Source: Bacillota bacterium
GTDB taxonomy: Bacteria > Chloroflexota > Dormibacteria > Dormibacterales > Dormibacteraceae
DNA length: 37,587 bases
Assembly (NCBI GenBank): GCA_021323605.1
Contig: JAJPKS010000078.1
Coordinates: 1-37,587, forward strand
Reading direction: 5' to 3'
Of the stretch, positions 24,912 through 34,121 are shown piece by piece. A program made the translations under genes and the position numbers. Numbering within the stretch: the stretch's first letter is position 1; the number at the start of each line of letters is the position of its first letter. The notes beneath the pieces are model-generated. The model had not been told where the DNA came from, ran no database searches, and was given only the letters and a program-made list of their open reading frames with translations.

Positions 24912-24917
24912 GCTTCG

Positions 24918-24923
24918 ATCGTA
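24918..24923 (-). promoter_or_regulatory. -10 box for leaderless lipoprotein gene
   Basis: TACGAT on the minus strand lies 6 nt before GTG 24911, so the transcript would begin at the start codon. The DAHP synthase stop is 29 nt further upstream. No matching -35 is seen. Confidence 0.45.
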
Positions 24924-24951
24924 GCAAGCGTCGGCCGCCGTCAGGCGATCG

Positions 24952-25746
24952 TCAACTCGGCGCGGCCTGGCTCCGTCGCGCGCTCTGCACCAGTCCCGTC
25001 AGCGTCTCCAGGTCGATGGCCTGCTGGGCGTCCGACCAGGCCGTGGTCGGCTCCGGGTGGGCCTCCACCAGGAGCCCGTCGGCGCCCACCGCCAGCGCCG
25101 CCCGGCCCAGCGCCGGCACCCACCTGCGGTTGCCGGCCGCGTGGCTGGGGTCGACGATGACCGGCAGGTCGGTGAGGTCTCTCACCACCACCACCGCGCT
25201 GAGATCGAGCGTGTTACGCGTCCGGGGCTCGAAGGTGCGGATGCCCCGCTCGCACAGCACCACCTCGTCGTTGCCGCGACGACGCAGGTACTCGGAGGCG
25301 CCGATCCACTCGTCGATGGTGGCCCCGAAGCCACGCTTCAAGATCACCGGGCGATGGAGCTCGCCCAGCGCCTCCAGCAGCCGAAAGTTCTGCATGTTGC
25401 GGGCCCCGACCTGGTAGCCGTCCACGTGGTCGGCGAGTGCCTCGGCCTCCTCGGGGCAGAGCACCTCGGAGATCAGAGGGAGGCCGGTGTGCCGTCTCGC
25501 CTCCGCGAGCAGGGGCAGGGCCTCCATCCCCATGCCCTGGAAGCTCTCGGGCCGGGTTCGGGGCTTGTAGACGCAGGCCCGCAGCGCGTCCACGCCCGTC
25601 CGGGCCAGGGCCCGGGCCTGCTCGACGTATCCGGGCTCCACCGCGCAGGGGCCGGCGATGACCACCGGCCGCCCGGCCCCGATGGTGAGACTTCCGATCC
25701 GCACCCTGCGGCGCCGCGCGGCCTCGACCTTCTCCAGCTCCAGCAA
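24952..25746 (-). CDS. aroF: 3-deoxy-7-phosphoheptulonate (DAHP) synthase, type I-beta
   Basis: This enzyme joins phosphoenolpyruvate and erythrose 4-phosphate in the first step of the shikimate pathway. The 264-residue protein has the family motifs VVIAGPCAVE, RACVYKPRTRPESFQG, ARNMQN, LKRGFGATIDEW, CERGIRTFE, IVDPSHAAGNR and DGLLVEAHPEP; these cover the metal and phosphate ligands. It is the core barrel only, with no ACT-like or chorismate mutase domain, so feedback control by such a domain is not expected. The start is TTG 25746, with AAGGAG 9 nt upstream. It stands alone among shikimate genes. Confidence 0.93.
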   Translation of the reverse strand: MLELEKVEAARRRRVRIGSLTIGAGRPVVIAGPCAVEPGYVEQARALARTGVDALRACVYKPRTRPESFQGMGMEALPLLAEARRHTGLPLISEVLCPEEAEALADHVDGYQVGARNMQNFRLLEALGELHRPVILKRGFGATIDEWIGASEYLRRRGNDEVVLCERGIRTFEPRTRNTLDLSAVVVVRDLTDLPVIVDPSHAAGNRRWVPALGRAALAVGADGLLVEAHPEPTTAWSDAQQAIDLETLTGLVQSARRSQAAPS

Positions 25747-26325
25747 CGACCTCGTCTCCTTGTCCTCGATCTGAACCTCCGCCCCCGGCGGCTCCTGGGC
25801 CGGCGGGCGGAGCGGAGACGAGGGGGCGCTACGTCGTCCGGCTCCGGCCTCCCGCCGGCCCGGTAAACGCGAACTCGAAGTAGCGCCAGATCCGCGATCC
25901 GCCGATCACGTCGCTGCGGAGCTTACCACCGGCGCGACCGCGGCCGCCAGCACGAGCGTGAGACCGAGCCCGCCGGAGGTGGTGGCGCGGCCCCCTCGAG
26001 GTAGAGACCTCGACCATCGCGTCTGGCCGCACCTCCAGGGCTGGCCGCGCCTTCGGAGACGACGAGAACCCCATTGTCAGGTGAGAGGGCGGCGCTGCGT
26101 TGAGGATCTGCCGGCCGCTCAACCGGAGAATGGCCTCCCAGCCGAGGGCGCGCTGAAGTCCCCCATCGTCGGCTCCCCGGCGCGGGCATCCGAGCGGTTC
26201 ATCGCTTCCGCGGTGGCCAATCCGGTGCTGAGTCCGTTCGGGGACGACTGGCGCCGCCGGCGCGAGCACGTCGGGGCGAGGCCCACCCCGGGCTGTGCGG
26301 CACTTGAAGAGCCTACAATGACCAC
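25747..26325. other. Gene-poor 579-bp stretch, possibly with a decayed gene
   Basis: No frame here gives a recognisable protein. A minus-strand open frame (25829-26269) contains LTMGFSSSPKARPALEVRPDAMVEVST, which looks protein-like. Another minus frame just downstream gives a hydrophobic GLGLTLVLAAAVAPVV. A frameshift would join the two, so a degraded membrane or secreted protein gene is possible. The right end carries the promoter of the vapB-like gene. Confidence 0.3.
26314..26319 (+). promoter_or_regulatory. -10 box for leaderless vapB-like gene
   Basis: TACAAT, close to the consensus -10, lies exactly 6 nt before ATG 26326, so transcription should begin at the A of the start codon. No ribosome-binding site is present. 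Confidence 0.6.
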
Positions 26326-26607
26326 ATGAGGAGCCTGACCATCGGGATTCGCGAGGCGAAGGCGCAGCTGAGCCGCCTCGTCAGCGAGGCCGAGCGGGGA
26401 ACGGAGTGGATCATCACCGATCGCGGCCGTCCGGTCGCCAAGCTCGTGCCCCTCGGCGAACCGACGGCGCCTCTCGAGCACCGGCTGGCCAGGCTGGAGG
26501 AGTGGGGCTGGATCGAGCCTCGAGCTCCTCGGCCGCGCTCCGTTCCTCCTCCCATCAGGATTCGGGCCGATGCCCAGAGGGCGCTCCAGGAAGACCGCGG
26601 CGCCTGA
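26326..26607 (+). CDS. vapB: Phd/YefM-type antitoxin (VapB-like)
   Basis: The 93-residue protein begins MRSLTIGIREAKAQLSRLV and continues RGTEWIITDRGRPVAKLVPL. This is the standard Phd/YefM fold that binds DNA and then neutralises the toxin through its C-terminal part. The tail is Pro/Arg-rich with a final acidic stretch. The gene overlaps the toxin by 38 nt, as is usual for co-translated toxin-antitoxin pairs. Such antitoxins generally repress their own promoter. Here the promoter lies directly against the start codon, so an operator would have to overlap it. Confidence 0.88.
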   Translation: MRSLTIGIREAKAQLSRLVSEAERGTEWIITDRGRPVAKLVPLGEPTAPLEHRLARLEEWGWIEPRAPRPRSVPPPIRIRADAQRALQEDRGA

Positions 26608-27031
26608 GGCAGCCGGCAGCGTCGTCTACTGGGATGCGTCCGCCGTTCTCTCCGTGCTCATCCAGGACGCCCACAGCCAGCGGGCCATCCGGGCGGCACG
26701 GCGGTCGGGGGTGCATTTGCTCTCCACGCTCGGGTATGCCGAGGTCATGGCCGTGATCGCACGGCTGGAGCGCGACCGAGAATTGCCCACGGCACTGGCG
26801 GAATCCGCGCGAGATCTCGTCAGAGTCGGCCCCTGGCGGCGGCTCGCGCTCCAGCCCGACTGGAAGTGCATCGATGAGCTCGCGAGGCAGTGGCCGCTTC
26901 GCGGGGCCGACCTGTGGCACCTGGCCACGGCGTCGACGCTCAGGCGTGAACTCCCTGAGCTACAGCTGATCACTTTCGATTCGCGTCTGGCCGCTGCCTC
27001 CCAGGACCTGGGCCTCGCCTTCGGAGACTGA
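26570..27031 (+). CDS. vapC: PIN-domain ribonuclease toxin (VapC-like)
   Basis: The 153-residue protein has the PIN active-site set: D22 in YWDASAV, E58 in GYAEVM, D114 in GADLWHLATA and D137 in ITFDSRLA. These residues bind the metal for RNA cleavage. VapC toxins typically cut tRNA or rRNA, which stops translation. The first 15 residues are basic and outside the usual fold. ATG 26570 lies within the end of the antitoxin gene; a start nearer the SVVYWDAS strand is possible but no better site is seen. All catalytic acids are intact, so the toxin is likely active. Confidence 0.88.
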   Translation: MPRGRSRKTAAPEAAGSVVYWDASAVLSVLIQDAHSQRAIRAARRSGVHLLSTLGYAEVMAVIARLERDRELPTALAESARDLVRVGPWRRLALQPDWKCIDELARQWPLRGADLWHLATASTLRRELPELQLITFDSRLAAASQDLGLAFGD

Positions 27032-27167
27032 CGCTCCGGGTCCGTCGCCGACACCTCGGGTATCCGGCAGGGCGTCCTCGCGGCTCCTCGTCGGTGAGGG
27101 CGGAGGGCCAGGCCGACCGGGAGCCCCGACCTGGGTGGATCGGGGTTCGGGCGCCCTCGACGTGGGG

Positions 27168-28673
27168 TCAGCGCTCGATGTCGGCGGTGGCCGGCCGGAG
27201 GTACAGGACGCCGGCCCGGCCCAGGTCGCGGCGTACGGGGAAGTGACGTCCGAGCCAGGCCCGAAAGCCGGGCAGGCGGTCGAGCCGTCCGGTGGCCAGG
27301 AGCACGGCGTGGACGTGGTCGCGCTGGATGATGGCCTCGACCCGGCCGGCGGTGAGGTCTCCGGACAGGACCCGGACCTCGGAGGTGTCGACCAGCTGGG
27401 GCGGGGTGTTCCGGCCGGCGAGGGCGGCGGCGAACTGGTCGTCGGTGACCACCGGCTGGTCGGGTGTGGTCGCCGACCGGAGCGCCGCCACCGCCGCCGC
27501 CCGCGTTGCCGGCGGCTGCTGCAGCGACCGGACGTAGAGGAACGAGCCGGTCCAGGCGACCACCGCGACCAGGGCCAGGCCGCCGGCGGCGAGGCGACGA
27601 GCCGGGATCGTCTCCAGGGTCGGCGCCAGCCCGCCCGCCAGCAGGGCCAGGGGCGCGGTCAGCACCACCACGTGGTGCGGCCAGAGCGGCCGGTGCAGGG
27701 CGAGGAGCAGCGCCGCCGCCGCTGCCCAGGAGGCGCCGGCGGCGGCCAGCAGCGGTGCGCGCCGGGCCGAGCCGGCGAGCCCGGCCAGGCCGAGTGCCAG
27801 CAGGGGGAGTTCCCGGAGCACGTCGGCGGGGGTGAGGCCTCCGACGGTCAGGGCCTGGGCGCCGAGGTGGAGGCCCACCGCCTGCTGCCAGAGCGGTTCC
27901 CAGGCCCCGGCGTAAGGGGCCAGGACCGCGGCCGTCGTCAGCAGCCCGCCGGCCGTGGCCGTGCCCAGGTCGCGGAGTGAGTGACGTGGCGGGTCCCACG
28001 TCGGGCGGCGGCCGCCCGCCGGCGCGGCGAGCATCACCACCACCGCGGGCAGGGCGGCCACGGCCAGCAGCTTGGTGAGCACGGCCAGGGCGAGCAGGGC
28101 GCCGGCGAGCAGGGCCAGCGACGCCGGCGGAGGGACCCATCGCCCGGCCTCGGGCCTCTCCCCGGCCCAGAGGAGACGGGGGCGGTTGCGGGCGGCGCGG
28201 GACAGGGCGGCCGCCGCCAGCGCGGCCAGGGCCAGGTCGACGCTCGGGCCATCGGCCTGGAGGGTCACCGACTGACGGAAGAACAGCGGATCGGCGGCCA
28301 GCACCGCCATGGCCAGCAGGCCGGCGCGCCGGCTGACGAGCAGCGTCGCGGTCGGATAGACTGCCACGAGCCCGACCGCGGCCAGGGCGAGAACGGCCGC
28401 ACGCTCCGCGGTCAGCGCATCCCCGGCCAGCAGGTGGACCGGGGCCAGGAGCTCGAGGAAGGCCGGAGGCTGCGAACTGTAGATGGAGGTGAACAGGGGA
28501 TGCCCGGCGGCCAGCGCTCGCAGCGACTGCCAGTACACCCCCTCGTCGTAGTCGACCTGACCGCCGGCGAGCAGGGGCGCGCGCAGGGCCAGCCCGATCC
28601 CCAGGATGGCGAGCACGGCCACGGCTGTGGCGCCGGCCGAGGGCCGATCCGCCCGGCGCGCCTCCGCCCGCAT
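27168..28673 (-). CDS. GT39/ArnT-like membrane glycosyltransferase (GT-C fold)
   Basis: The 501-residue protein has a GT-C layout: a first membrane helix, then DYDEGVYWQSLRAL with the catalytic-type Asp-Glu of dolichyl/polyprenyl-phosphate-sugar transferases. About ten further helices follow, with an extracytoplasmic C-terminal domain of about 120 residues. Such enzymes use polyprenyl-phosphate sugars at the outer face of the membrane. SIYSSQPPAFLELLAP matches the PMT_2 family. ATG 28673 has no ribosome-binding site but a TACCGT box 8 nt upstream. It is divergent from the beta-propeller lipoprotein gene. Acceptor and sugar are unknown. Confidence 0.83.
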   Translation of the reverse strand: MRAEARRADRPSAGATAVAVLAILGIGLALRAPLLAGGQVDYDEGVYWQSLRALAAGHPLFTSIYSSQPPAFLELLAPVHLLAGDALTAERAAVLALAAVGLVAVYPTATLLVSRRAGLLAMAVLAADPLFFRQSVTLQADGPSVDLALAALAAAALSRAARNRPRLLWAGERPEAGRWVPPPASLALLAGALLALAVLTKLLAVAALPAVVVMLAAPAGGRRPTWDPPRHSLRDLGTATAGGLLTTAAVLAPYAGAWEPLWQQAVGLHLGAQALTVGGLTPADVLRELPLLALGLAGLAGSARRAPLLAAAGASWAAAAALLLALHRPLWPHHVVVLTAPLALLAGGLAPTLETIPARRLAAGGLALVAVVAWTGSFLYVRSLQQPPATRAAAVAALRSATTPDQPVVTDDQFAAALAGRNTPPQLVDTSEVRVLSGDLTAGRVEAIIQRDHVHAVLLATGRLDRLPGFRAWLGRHFPVRRDLGRAGVLYLRPATADIER

Positions 28674-28681
28674 GGCCGATC

Positions 28682-28687
28682 ACGGTA
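28682..28687 (-). promoter_or_regulatory. Candidate -10 box for the GT39-like gene
   Basis: TACCGT on the minus strand lies 8 nt before ATG 28673, with no ribosome-binding site between. The divergent beta-propeller gene starts 22 bp further away, so its promoter must overlap this region or the coding start of the GT39-like gene. Confidence 0.35.
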
Positions 28688-28709
28688 TCAGAGGTCGGCG
28701 GGCGGGTCG

Positions 28710-30089
28710 GTGCGCCGCTGGACGCTGCTGCTCCTCTCCCTGATCGTGGTCGTCGCCTGCGGCGGGGGACGAACGCAGGGCGCCCCCTCCGCCGCCCCGC
28801 CCCGGGCCTGCGCCGCGCCCGCCGGCGCGCTCGGCCCCTCCGTCGACGACTGGACCACGTATCACCGCTCGGGCGATCGGGACGGCGTGGACGTGGGCTC
28901 GCCGTCCGCCGGGGCGCTCTCGCGACGCTGGCAGGTCGCGCTGGACGGCGCCGTCTTCGCCCAGCCCCTCGTCTACCGGGGTCTGGTGGTGACGGCCACC
29001 GAGCACAACACCGTGTACGCGCTGGATGCGGCCAGCGGGTGTCTGGCCTGGAAGAGGAGCCTCGGCCCCTCGTTCGACGCGAGCCACCTGAACTGCGGCA
29101 ACATCCCCGAGCTCGGCGTCACCTCCACTCCGGTGATCGACCCCTCGAACGGGACGCTGTTCGTGGTCTCGTATCAGCCGCCGGGGCGTTTCCAGATGGT
29201 GGCCCTGAACGCGGCCGACGGCGCCGTCCGCTGGCGCTACCCGATCGACCTGCCCGGGAGCGATCCCCTCTACCAGCTCAACCGTCCGGCCCTGGCCCTG
29301 GACGCCGGCCGCGTCTACGCTTCGTTCGGGGGCCGGGCGGGCGACTGCGGCAACTACCACGGGTGGGTGGTGGGGGTGCCGGAGAGCGGGTCGGGCCCGC
29401 AGGTCTTGTTCCAGGCCTCGCCTCAGCGCGGGGGCGCCATCTGGGCCCCCAGCGGGCCGATCGTCCTCCCCGACGGTGACCTGCTGACCGCCACCAGCAA
29501 CACCGACGAACGGCACACGTTCGATGGCAGCGACGCCGTGGTGCGGCTCTCCCCCTCGTTGCAGCGGCTGGACCTCTTCGCGCCCTCGAACTGGGTCCAG
29601 CTGAACGACATGGACCTGGACCTGGGGAGCGTGAACCCCACCCCGGTGGAGGGCGACCGGGTGTTCCAGGTGGGCAAGGAGGGGATCGGATACCTGCTCG
29701 ACCTGAAGCACCTGGGCGGCGTCGGCGGCCAGCTGTTCAGCGCCCCGCTGGGCGGGTGCTACGCCATCGGCGCCACCGCCTACCTGGCGCCCTACGTCTA
29801 CGTCCCCTGCGATCACGGGGTGAAGGCGGTGGAGATCCAGGGCTCGCGCTTCCGGGTGGCCTGGCAGGGGCCGGACTTCCGTGCCGGCTCGCCGGTCGTG
29901 GCCGGGGGCCTCGTGTGGGACATCGACTTCGAGGGTGGCGAGCTGTGGGCCCTGAACGCCAGGACCGGCGCCGTCGAGCACGAGGTCCGGATCGGCACCG
30001 CCGAGCACTTCGTCGCGCCCAGCGCCAGCGCGGGGCGGCTCTACCTGCCCGTGGGCACCCGGCTGATGGCGTTCTCCTTCGCCCCCTGA
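28710..30089 (+). CDS. Secreted PQQ-type beta-propeller lipoprotein
   Basis: The 459-residue protein has a signal peptide (RRWTLLLLSLIVVVAC) ending in a lipobox-like VVAC, so it is probably lipidated outside the membrane. The rest is a repeated beta-blade pattern with PQQ-like signatures: VYALDAASGCLAWKRSL, MVALNAADGAVRWRYPI and LWALNARTGAVEHEVRI. These resemble PQQ-dependent dehydrogenases, but the catalytic Asp/Cys-Cys features of the enzymes are not evident. A structural or binding role, such as a BamB-like scaffold, is possible. GTG 28710 gives the complete signal peptide; the open frame to the left overlaps the GT39-like gene. Confidence 0.8.
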   Translation: MRRWTLLLLSLIVVVACGGGRTQGAPSAAPPRACAAPAGALGPSVDDWTTYHRSGDRDGVDVGSPSAGALSRRWQVALDGAVFAQPLVYRGLVVTATEHNTVYALDAASGCLAWKRSLGPSFDASHLNCGNIPELGVTSTPVIDPSNGTLFVVSYQPPGRFQMVALNAADGAVRWRYPIDLPGSDPLYQLNRPALALDAGRVYASFGGRAGDCGNYHGWVVGVPESGSGPQVLFQASPQRGGAIWAPSGPIVLPDGDLLTATSNTDERHTFDGSDAVVRLSPSLQRLDLFAPSNWVQLNDMDLDLGSVNPTPVEGDRVFQVGKEGIGYLLDLKHLGGVGGQLFSAPLGGCYAIGATAYLAPYVYVPCDHGVKAVEIQGSRFRVAWQGPDFRAGSPVVAGGLVWDIDFEGGELWALNARTGAVEHEVRIGTAEHFVAPSASAGRLYLPVGTRLMAFSFAP

Positions 30090-30135
30090 GCCACGTTCGG
30101 AGGTCGGAGGCAGCCGCTCCCCGGCGGGCGCCGGC

Positions 30136-31386
30136 TCAGAGGACGGATCCGACCAGGCGCCGCGGCTCCGGCTCGGCCGCGGGCACCGACCGCAGCAGGC
30201 CGACCGTGCTCGCCACCAGGAGGGCGTTGCGGGCCGCGATCAGGGCCAGGAAGGGCTCGGGATAGGCGGGGGCCCCGGTCCCGTGCAGCGACGACAGCTC
30301 GTAGCCGAAGGGGAAGACGGCCGTGGTCAGCGCGCAGACCCCCAGCCACCGCCGGCGGTGGCCGCGTTCGAGGAAGGCGACGAGGGGAAGCGCCCAGATC
30401 AGGTACTGGGGGCTCAGCACCCGGCTCGTGCAGATGACGACGAGCAGGGAGAGGACCAGGGCGGGGCCGAAGCCGATTCGTCCCCGGGCTTGCCGCCAGT
30501 AGGTCGAAAGGCAGCCGGCGGCCAGGGCCAGCAGGGAGAGGGCGCTCAGGGGGCCGGCGAGGGTGCCCACCAGGTTGTAAGAGTGGAAGGAGTGGTCGGG
30601 CCGCACGGAGAAGCCGATCAGCCCGCTGAGCCACAGGAGGCTGGCGGGCACGGACTCGACCTGGAGGGGTCGTGCCCGCTCGTAGAGGATGGGGTCGAGC
30701 CAGCTTCCCGGGGCCAGCAACCAGGCGACGGCGAAGCCGGCGGCGACCGCGCCGGCGTAGAGCGCCACTCCCCCCACCAGCGCCCGTGGAGGCCGTGATC
30801 GGATGGGACCGCCCAGGCACCGCCGGTGCTCGATCACGACCACGGGCAGGAGGAACAGCGGGTACAGCTTCAGCAGGGTGCCGGCCGCGAGCAGGGTGTA
30901 GGCGAGCACGAAGCGACGGTCCCTGACCGCCCACCAGGCCCCGGCCACCACCGCGGCGGGGACCAGGTCGAACCGGCCCAGCACGGTGCCGAAGCCGCCG
31001 AGCGCGAGGTAGACGCCGCAGGTCTCGGCGACGCGCGGCGCCTCCCGGCGCGCGACCGCCAGCAGGCCGACGATCAGGAGCAACAGCATCCACAGCCCGT
31101 AGACGGTGACGTCGTCGGGGAGCGGGGGGAGCAGGGTCAGGCTGAAGGGGAGGAGGGAGAGGATGGGGTACTCGGCCGGGAGCGAGTGGAAGGCATGGGG
31201 GCCCAGCCAGAACGCGCGCGCGTAGCGACGGTAGAGGTCGACGTCGCCGTGGCCCCAGGGGGAGTGCAGGTAGAAAACCAGCGAGCCCAGCAGGGTCGCC
31301 ACCACCACGGCGAGGACGGTCCAGGTCCGCCCGGGGAGGGAGAATGGCTTCGCGGTCATTGGCGGATGATGCCCGTTCATGGTCAC
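30136..31386 (-). CDS. GT87-like polyprenyl-phosphate mannosyltransferase
   Basis: The 416-residue multi-spanning protein matches the GT87 (DUF2029) GT-C family, which includes the mannosyltransferase PimE. Visible motifs are GDVDLYRRYARAF with the catalytic-type Asp in the first loop, AEYPILSLLPF, RFDLVPAAVV, LKLYPLFLLPVVV and SPQYLIWALPLV. It should transfer a sugar, often mannose, from polyprenyl phosphate to a lipid or glycan outside the membrane. GTG 31386 or the ATG two codons later are near-equal start choices; no strong ribosome-binding site is seen. It converges on the beta-propeller gene. Confidence 0.85.
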   Translation of the reverse strand: MTMNGHHPPMTAKPFSLPGRTWTVLAVVVATLLGSLVFYLHSPWGHGDVDLYRRYARAFWLGPHAFHSLPAEYPILSLLPFSLTLLPPLPDDVTVYGLWMLLLLIVGLLAVARREAPRVAETCGVYLALGGFGTVLGRFDLVPAAVVAGAWWAVRDRRFVLAYTLLAAGTLLKLYPLFLLPVVVIEHRRCLGGPIRSRPPRALVGGVALYAGAVAAGFAVAWLLAPGSWLDPILYERARPLQVESVPASLLWLSGLIGFSVRPDHSFHSYNLVGTLAGPLSALSLLALAAGCLSTYWRQARGRIGFGPALVLSLLVVICTSRVLSPQYLIWALPLVAFLERGHRRRWLGVCALTTAVFPFGYELSSLHGTGAPAYPEPFLALIAARNALLVASTVGLLRSVPAAEPEPRRLVGSVL

Positions 31387-31539
31387 GACGCACCTGACGG
31401 GGAACTGAAACGTCCCAGGGGCGGGGGGCCGGCCGGACCCCGAATGTCCTCGTTCGCGGCCCCGCGAGGTGTCCCGGGGACGCGGACGGACCCGGCGATC
31501 GGCTTCCGGGGGCCCGGCCGTCCCGGCGCCCTCGGCGGC

Positions 31540-32271
<732 letters not shown>

Positions 32272-32303
32272 GGTCACTCCTCGTTCCGACCCGACGCCGG
32301 TCA

Positions 32304-33056
32304 CTACCCCAGCTCCACCACCTGGCCGGAGTCGAGGAACAGGATGTCCTCGGCCACGTTGACGACACGGTCGCCGAGCCGTTCCAGGTCGTGGGCGACG
32401 TCGATCAGGGTCACGGCGCGGAGCGCGCCCTCCGGATCCCCGGTTCCGGCCAGCTCCGCGACCAGGGCGTCGAAGACCCGACGGTGGAGGCGGTCGATCT
32501 CGTCGTCCCTGGCCGCCACCTCTCGGGCGCGGGCGGCGTCCTCTTCGATCAGCGCGTCCAGGATGTCGCGAACCTGCTGGCTGGCAAGCTCGCCCATCAG
32601 CCCGAACTCGGGCCGGAGCGGTCCCTGCTGGAGCCCGGCCAGGGTGGAGGTCTGGCGGGCGATGTGGACCAGGTAGTCGCCCATCCGCTCCAGCTCGATG
32701 GCGACGTACTCCATCGCCATCAACGAGCGCAGGGCCCGGGCCTCCGGCCGCCGGGTGGCGACGACGGACACCACCTGCTCGCGGATCTCCCGGAACAGCT
32801 CGTTGAGCACCGGGTCGTTCATTCGCACGCGGTCGGCGCCCTGGCGATCGAAGGTGCGTAGGGCGGCCAGGGCGTCGTCGATCTGGGACTCGACCAGCCC
32901 CGCCAGCCTCAGGACCGATTCGCGCAGCCGGTGCAGGTCGCGATCGAGGGCGTCATCGAGCACCTGGACGGGCCGCTGGGATGCCGGGCCGGCGATTCCT
33001 CCGGTTGCCACCGAACCCGACGATAGACCACCTGGGTTAACCGGCGACGAAGGCAT
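32304..33056 (-). CDS. phoU: Phosphate signalling protein PhoU
   Basis: The 250-residue protein shows the two symmetrical PhoU helical bundles, each with the metal-binding pattern: EYVAIELERMGDYLVHIAR in the first and DVAHDLERLGDRVVNVAEDI in the second. PhoU tells the histidine kinase that phosphate is plentiful and restrains phosphate uptake. The first 25 residues are Gly/Ser/Pro-rich and extend beyond the normal start. ATG 33056 follows the kinase stop by 2 nt, with GGAGGA about 12 nt upstream inside the kinase gene. Thirty-two bases separate it from the response regulator. Confidence 0.92.
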   Translation of the reverse strand: MPSSPVNPGGLSSGSVATGGIAGPASQRPVQVLDDALDRDLHRLRESVLRLAGLVESQIDDALAALRTFDRQGADRVRMNDPVLNELFREIREQVVSVVATRRPEARALRSLMAMEYVAIELERMGDYLVHIARQTSTLAGLQQGPLRPEFGLMGELASQQVRDILDALIEEDAARAREVAARDDEIDRLHRRVFDALVAELAGTGDPEGALRAVTLIDVAHDLERLGDRVVNVAEDILFLDSGQVVELG

Positions 33057-33058
33057 GG

Positions 33059-34108
33059 TTAAGCCGGGTCCTCCGTCGGCGGCGCGCAGGGGACGGCCAG
33101 GCCGAAGATCTGGCCACCGTCCCGGGCGGCCTCGGTCCAGACACGACCGCCCTGGGCGAGGACGAGGTGCTTGGTGATGGCGAGGCCGAGGCCAGATCCG
33201 GAGCCGCCGCGGGACCGGGCCGGGTCCACCTTGTAGAAGCGCTCGAAGACCCGCGGCCAGTGCTCGGGTGAGATCCCGGGTCCGTGGTCGCGCACCGTGA
33301 TCCGGAGTTCGCCGGCCTCCGCCCTGGCCCGCACCTCGATCGGGGAGCCCGGGGGAGAGAACTTGGCCGCGTTGTCCAGCAGGTTGTCCAGCGCCTGGGC
33401 CAGCTTGCTGCGGTCGGCGGCCGCTTCCAGCCCCTTCGGGATGTCCAGCTCCAGGGGGCGGTCGAGCCGGAGCCGCGCCGTGGCCTCGTCGACCAGCTCC
33501 CGGACGTCGAAGCGGGTGCGCGCGACCGCCATGCGGCCGGCCTCGATCTCCGCCAGCTGGCGCAGGTTGGCGACGATGTTGGCGAGGTGGTCGGTCTCCT
33601 TCAGGGCGCGGGCGGCGAAGCGCTTGCGGTCCCCGCTGGGCGGGTCGTCGAGGAGGCTCTCTGCGGTCAGGCGCAGGGAGGTGAGCGGCGTGCGCAGCTC
33701 GTGGGAGAGGTTGGCCACGAACTCCTGCCGGACCGTCTCCAGCCGGCGCAGCTCGGTGACGTCGGTCAGGAACATGAGCGTGTCGCCCGGGCTGGGACCG
33801 GGGACCAGCTTGACCTGCACGCTGCGCTGGCAGTGGGTCAGCCGGAGCTCGGCCTCGGGTTGACCGGCGCGGAGCGCTTCCGCCAGCCGGCCCTCGCGGG
33901 TGGCCTCGAGCAGGCCCAAGGGCAACTGCTCCGGCTCCAGGCGGAAGAACCGGCGCGCGGCCTGGTTGGCGGCGATCACCCGGCGATCGCGGTCGAGCAG
34001 CAGGGCGACGATCGGCGCCTCCTCCAGGACGTCCTCGAAGGGCCGGGGAGGGTCGGGAGGCTGGATCCCCTCCTCCCAGAGCCGGCGGCGCCACCGATCC
34101 CAGATCAC
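33059..34108 (-). CDS. Soluble PAS-type histidine kinase (PhoR-like)
   Basis: The 349-residue kinase has a PAS domain at about 25-120 (DVLEEAPIVALLLDRDRRVIA), the phospho-acceptor H136 in FVANLSHELRTPL, an N box with QALDNLLDNAAKFS, DHGPGI and GSGLGLAI. The PAS-HisKA-HATPase order is that of PhoR/SenX3. No membrane segment is present, unlike usual PhoR proteins. GTG 34108 is chosen because TATACT lies 7 nt upstream. Longer readings from ATG 34129 or 34288 would place the protein start inside that promoter and add low-complexity sequence. It leads the operon kinase-phoU-regulator. Confidence 0.88.
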   Translation of the reverse strand: MIWDRWRRRLWEEGIQPPDPPRPFEDVLEEAPIVALLLDRDRRVIAANQAARRFFRLEPEQLPLGLLEATREGRLAEALRAGQPEAELRLTHCQRSVQVKLVPGPSPGDTLMFLTDVTELRRLETVRQEFVANLSHELRTPLTSLRLTAESLLDDPPSGDRKRFAARALKETDHLANIVANLRQLAEIEAGRMAVARTRFDVRELVDEATARLRLDRPLELDIPKGLEAAADRSKLAQALDNLLDNAAKFSPPGSPIEVRARAEAGELRITVRDHGPGISPEHWPRVFERFYKVDPARSRGGSGSGLGLAITKHLVLAQGGRVWTEAARDGGQIFGLAVPCAPPTEDPA

Positions 34109-34115
34109 GGCCGCG

Positions 34116-34121
34116 AGTATA
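34116..34121 (-). promoter_or_regulatory. -10 box of the kinase-phoU-regulator operon
   Basis: TATACT on the minus strand is the best -10 hexamer in the window. It sits 7 nt before GTG 34108, fixing a leaderless start for the kinase. No -35 consensus is seen 16-19 nt upstream. Confidence 0.6.

Noticed and set aside
25829-26269. 146-residue minus-strand ORF as a functional gene
   Set aside because: No ribosome-binding site or promoter, Arg/Gly-rich end, and no complete domain; kept only as a possible remnant.
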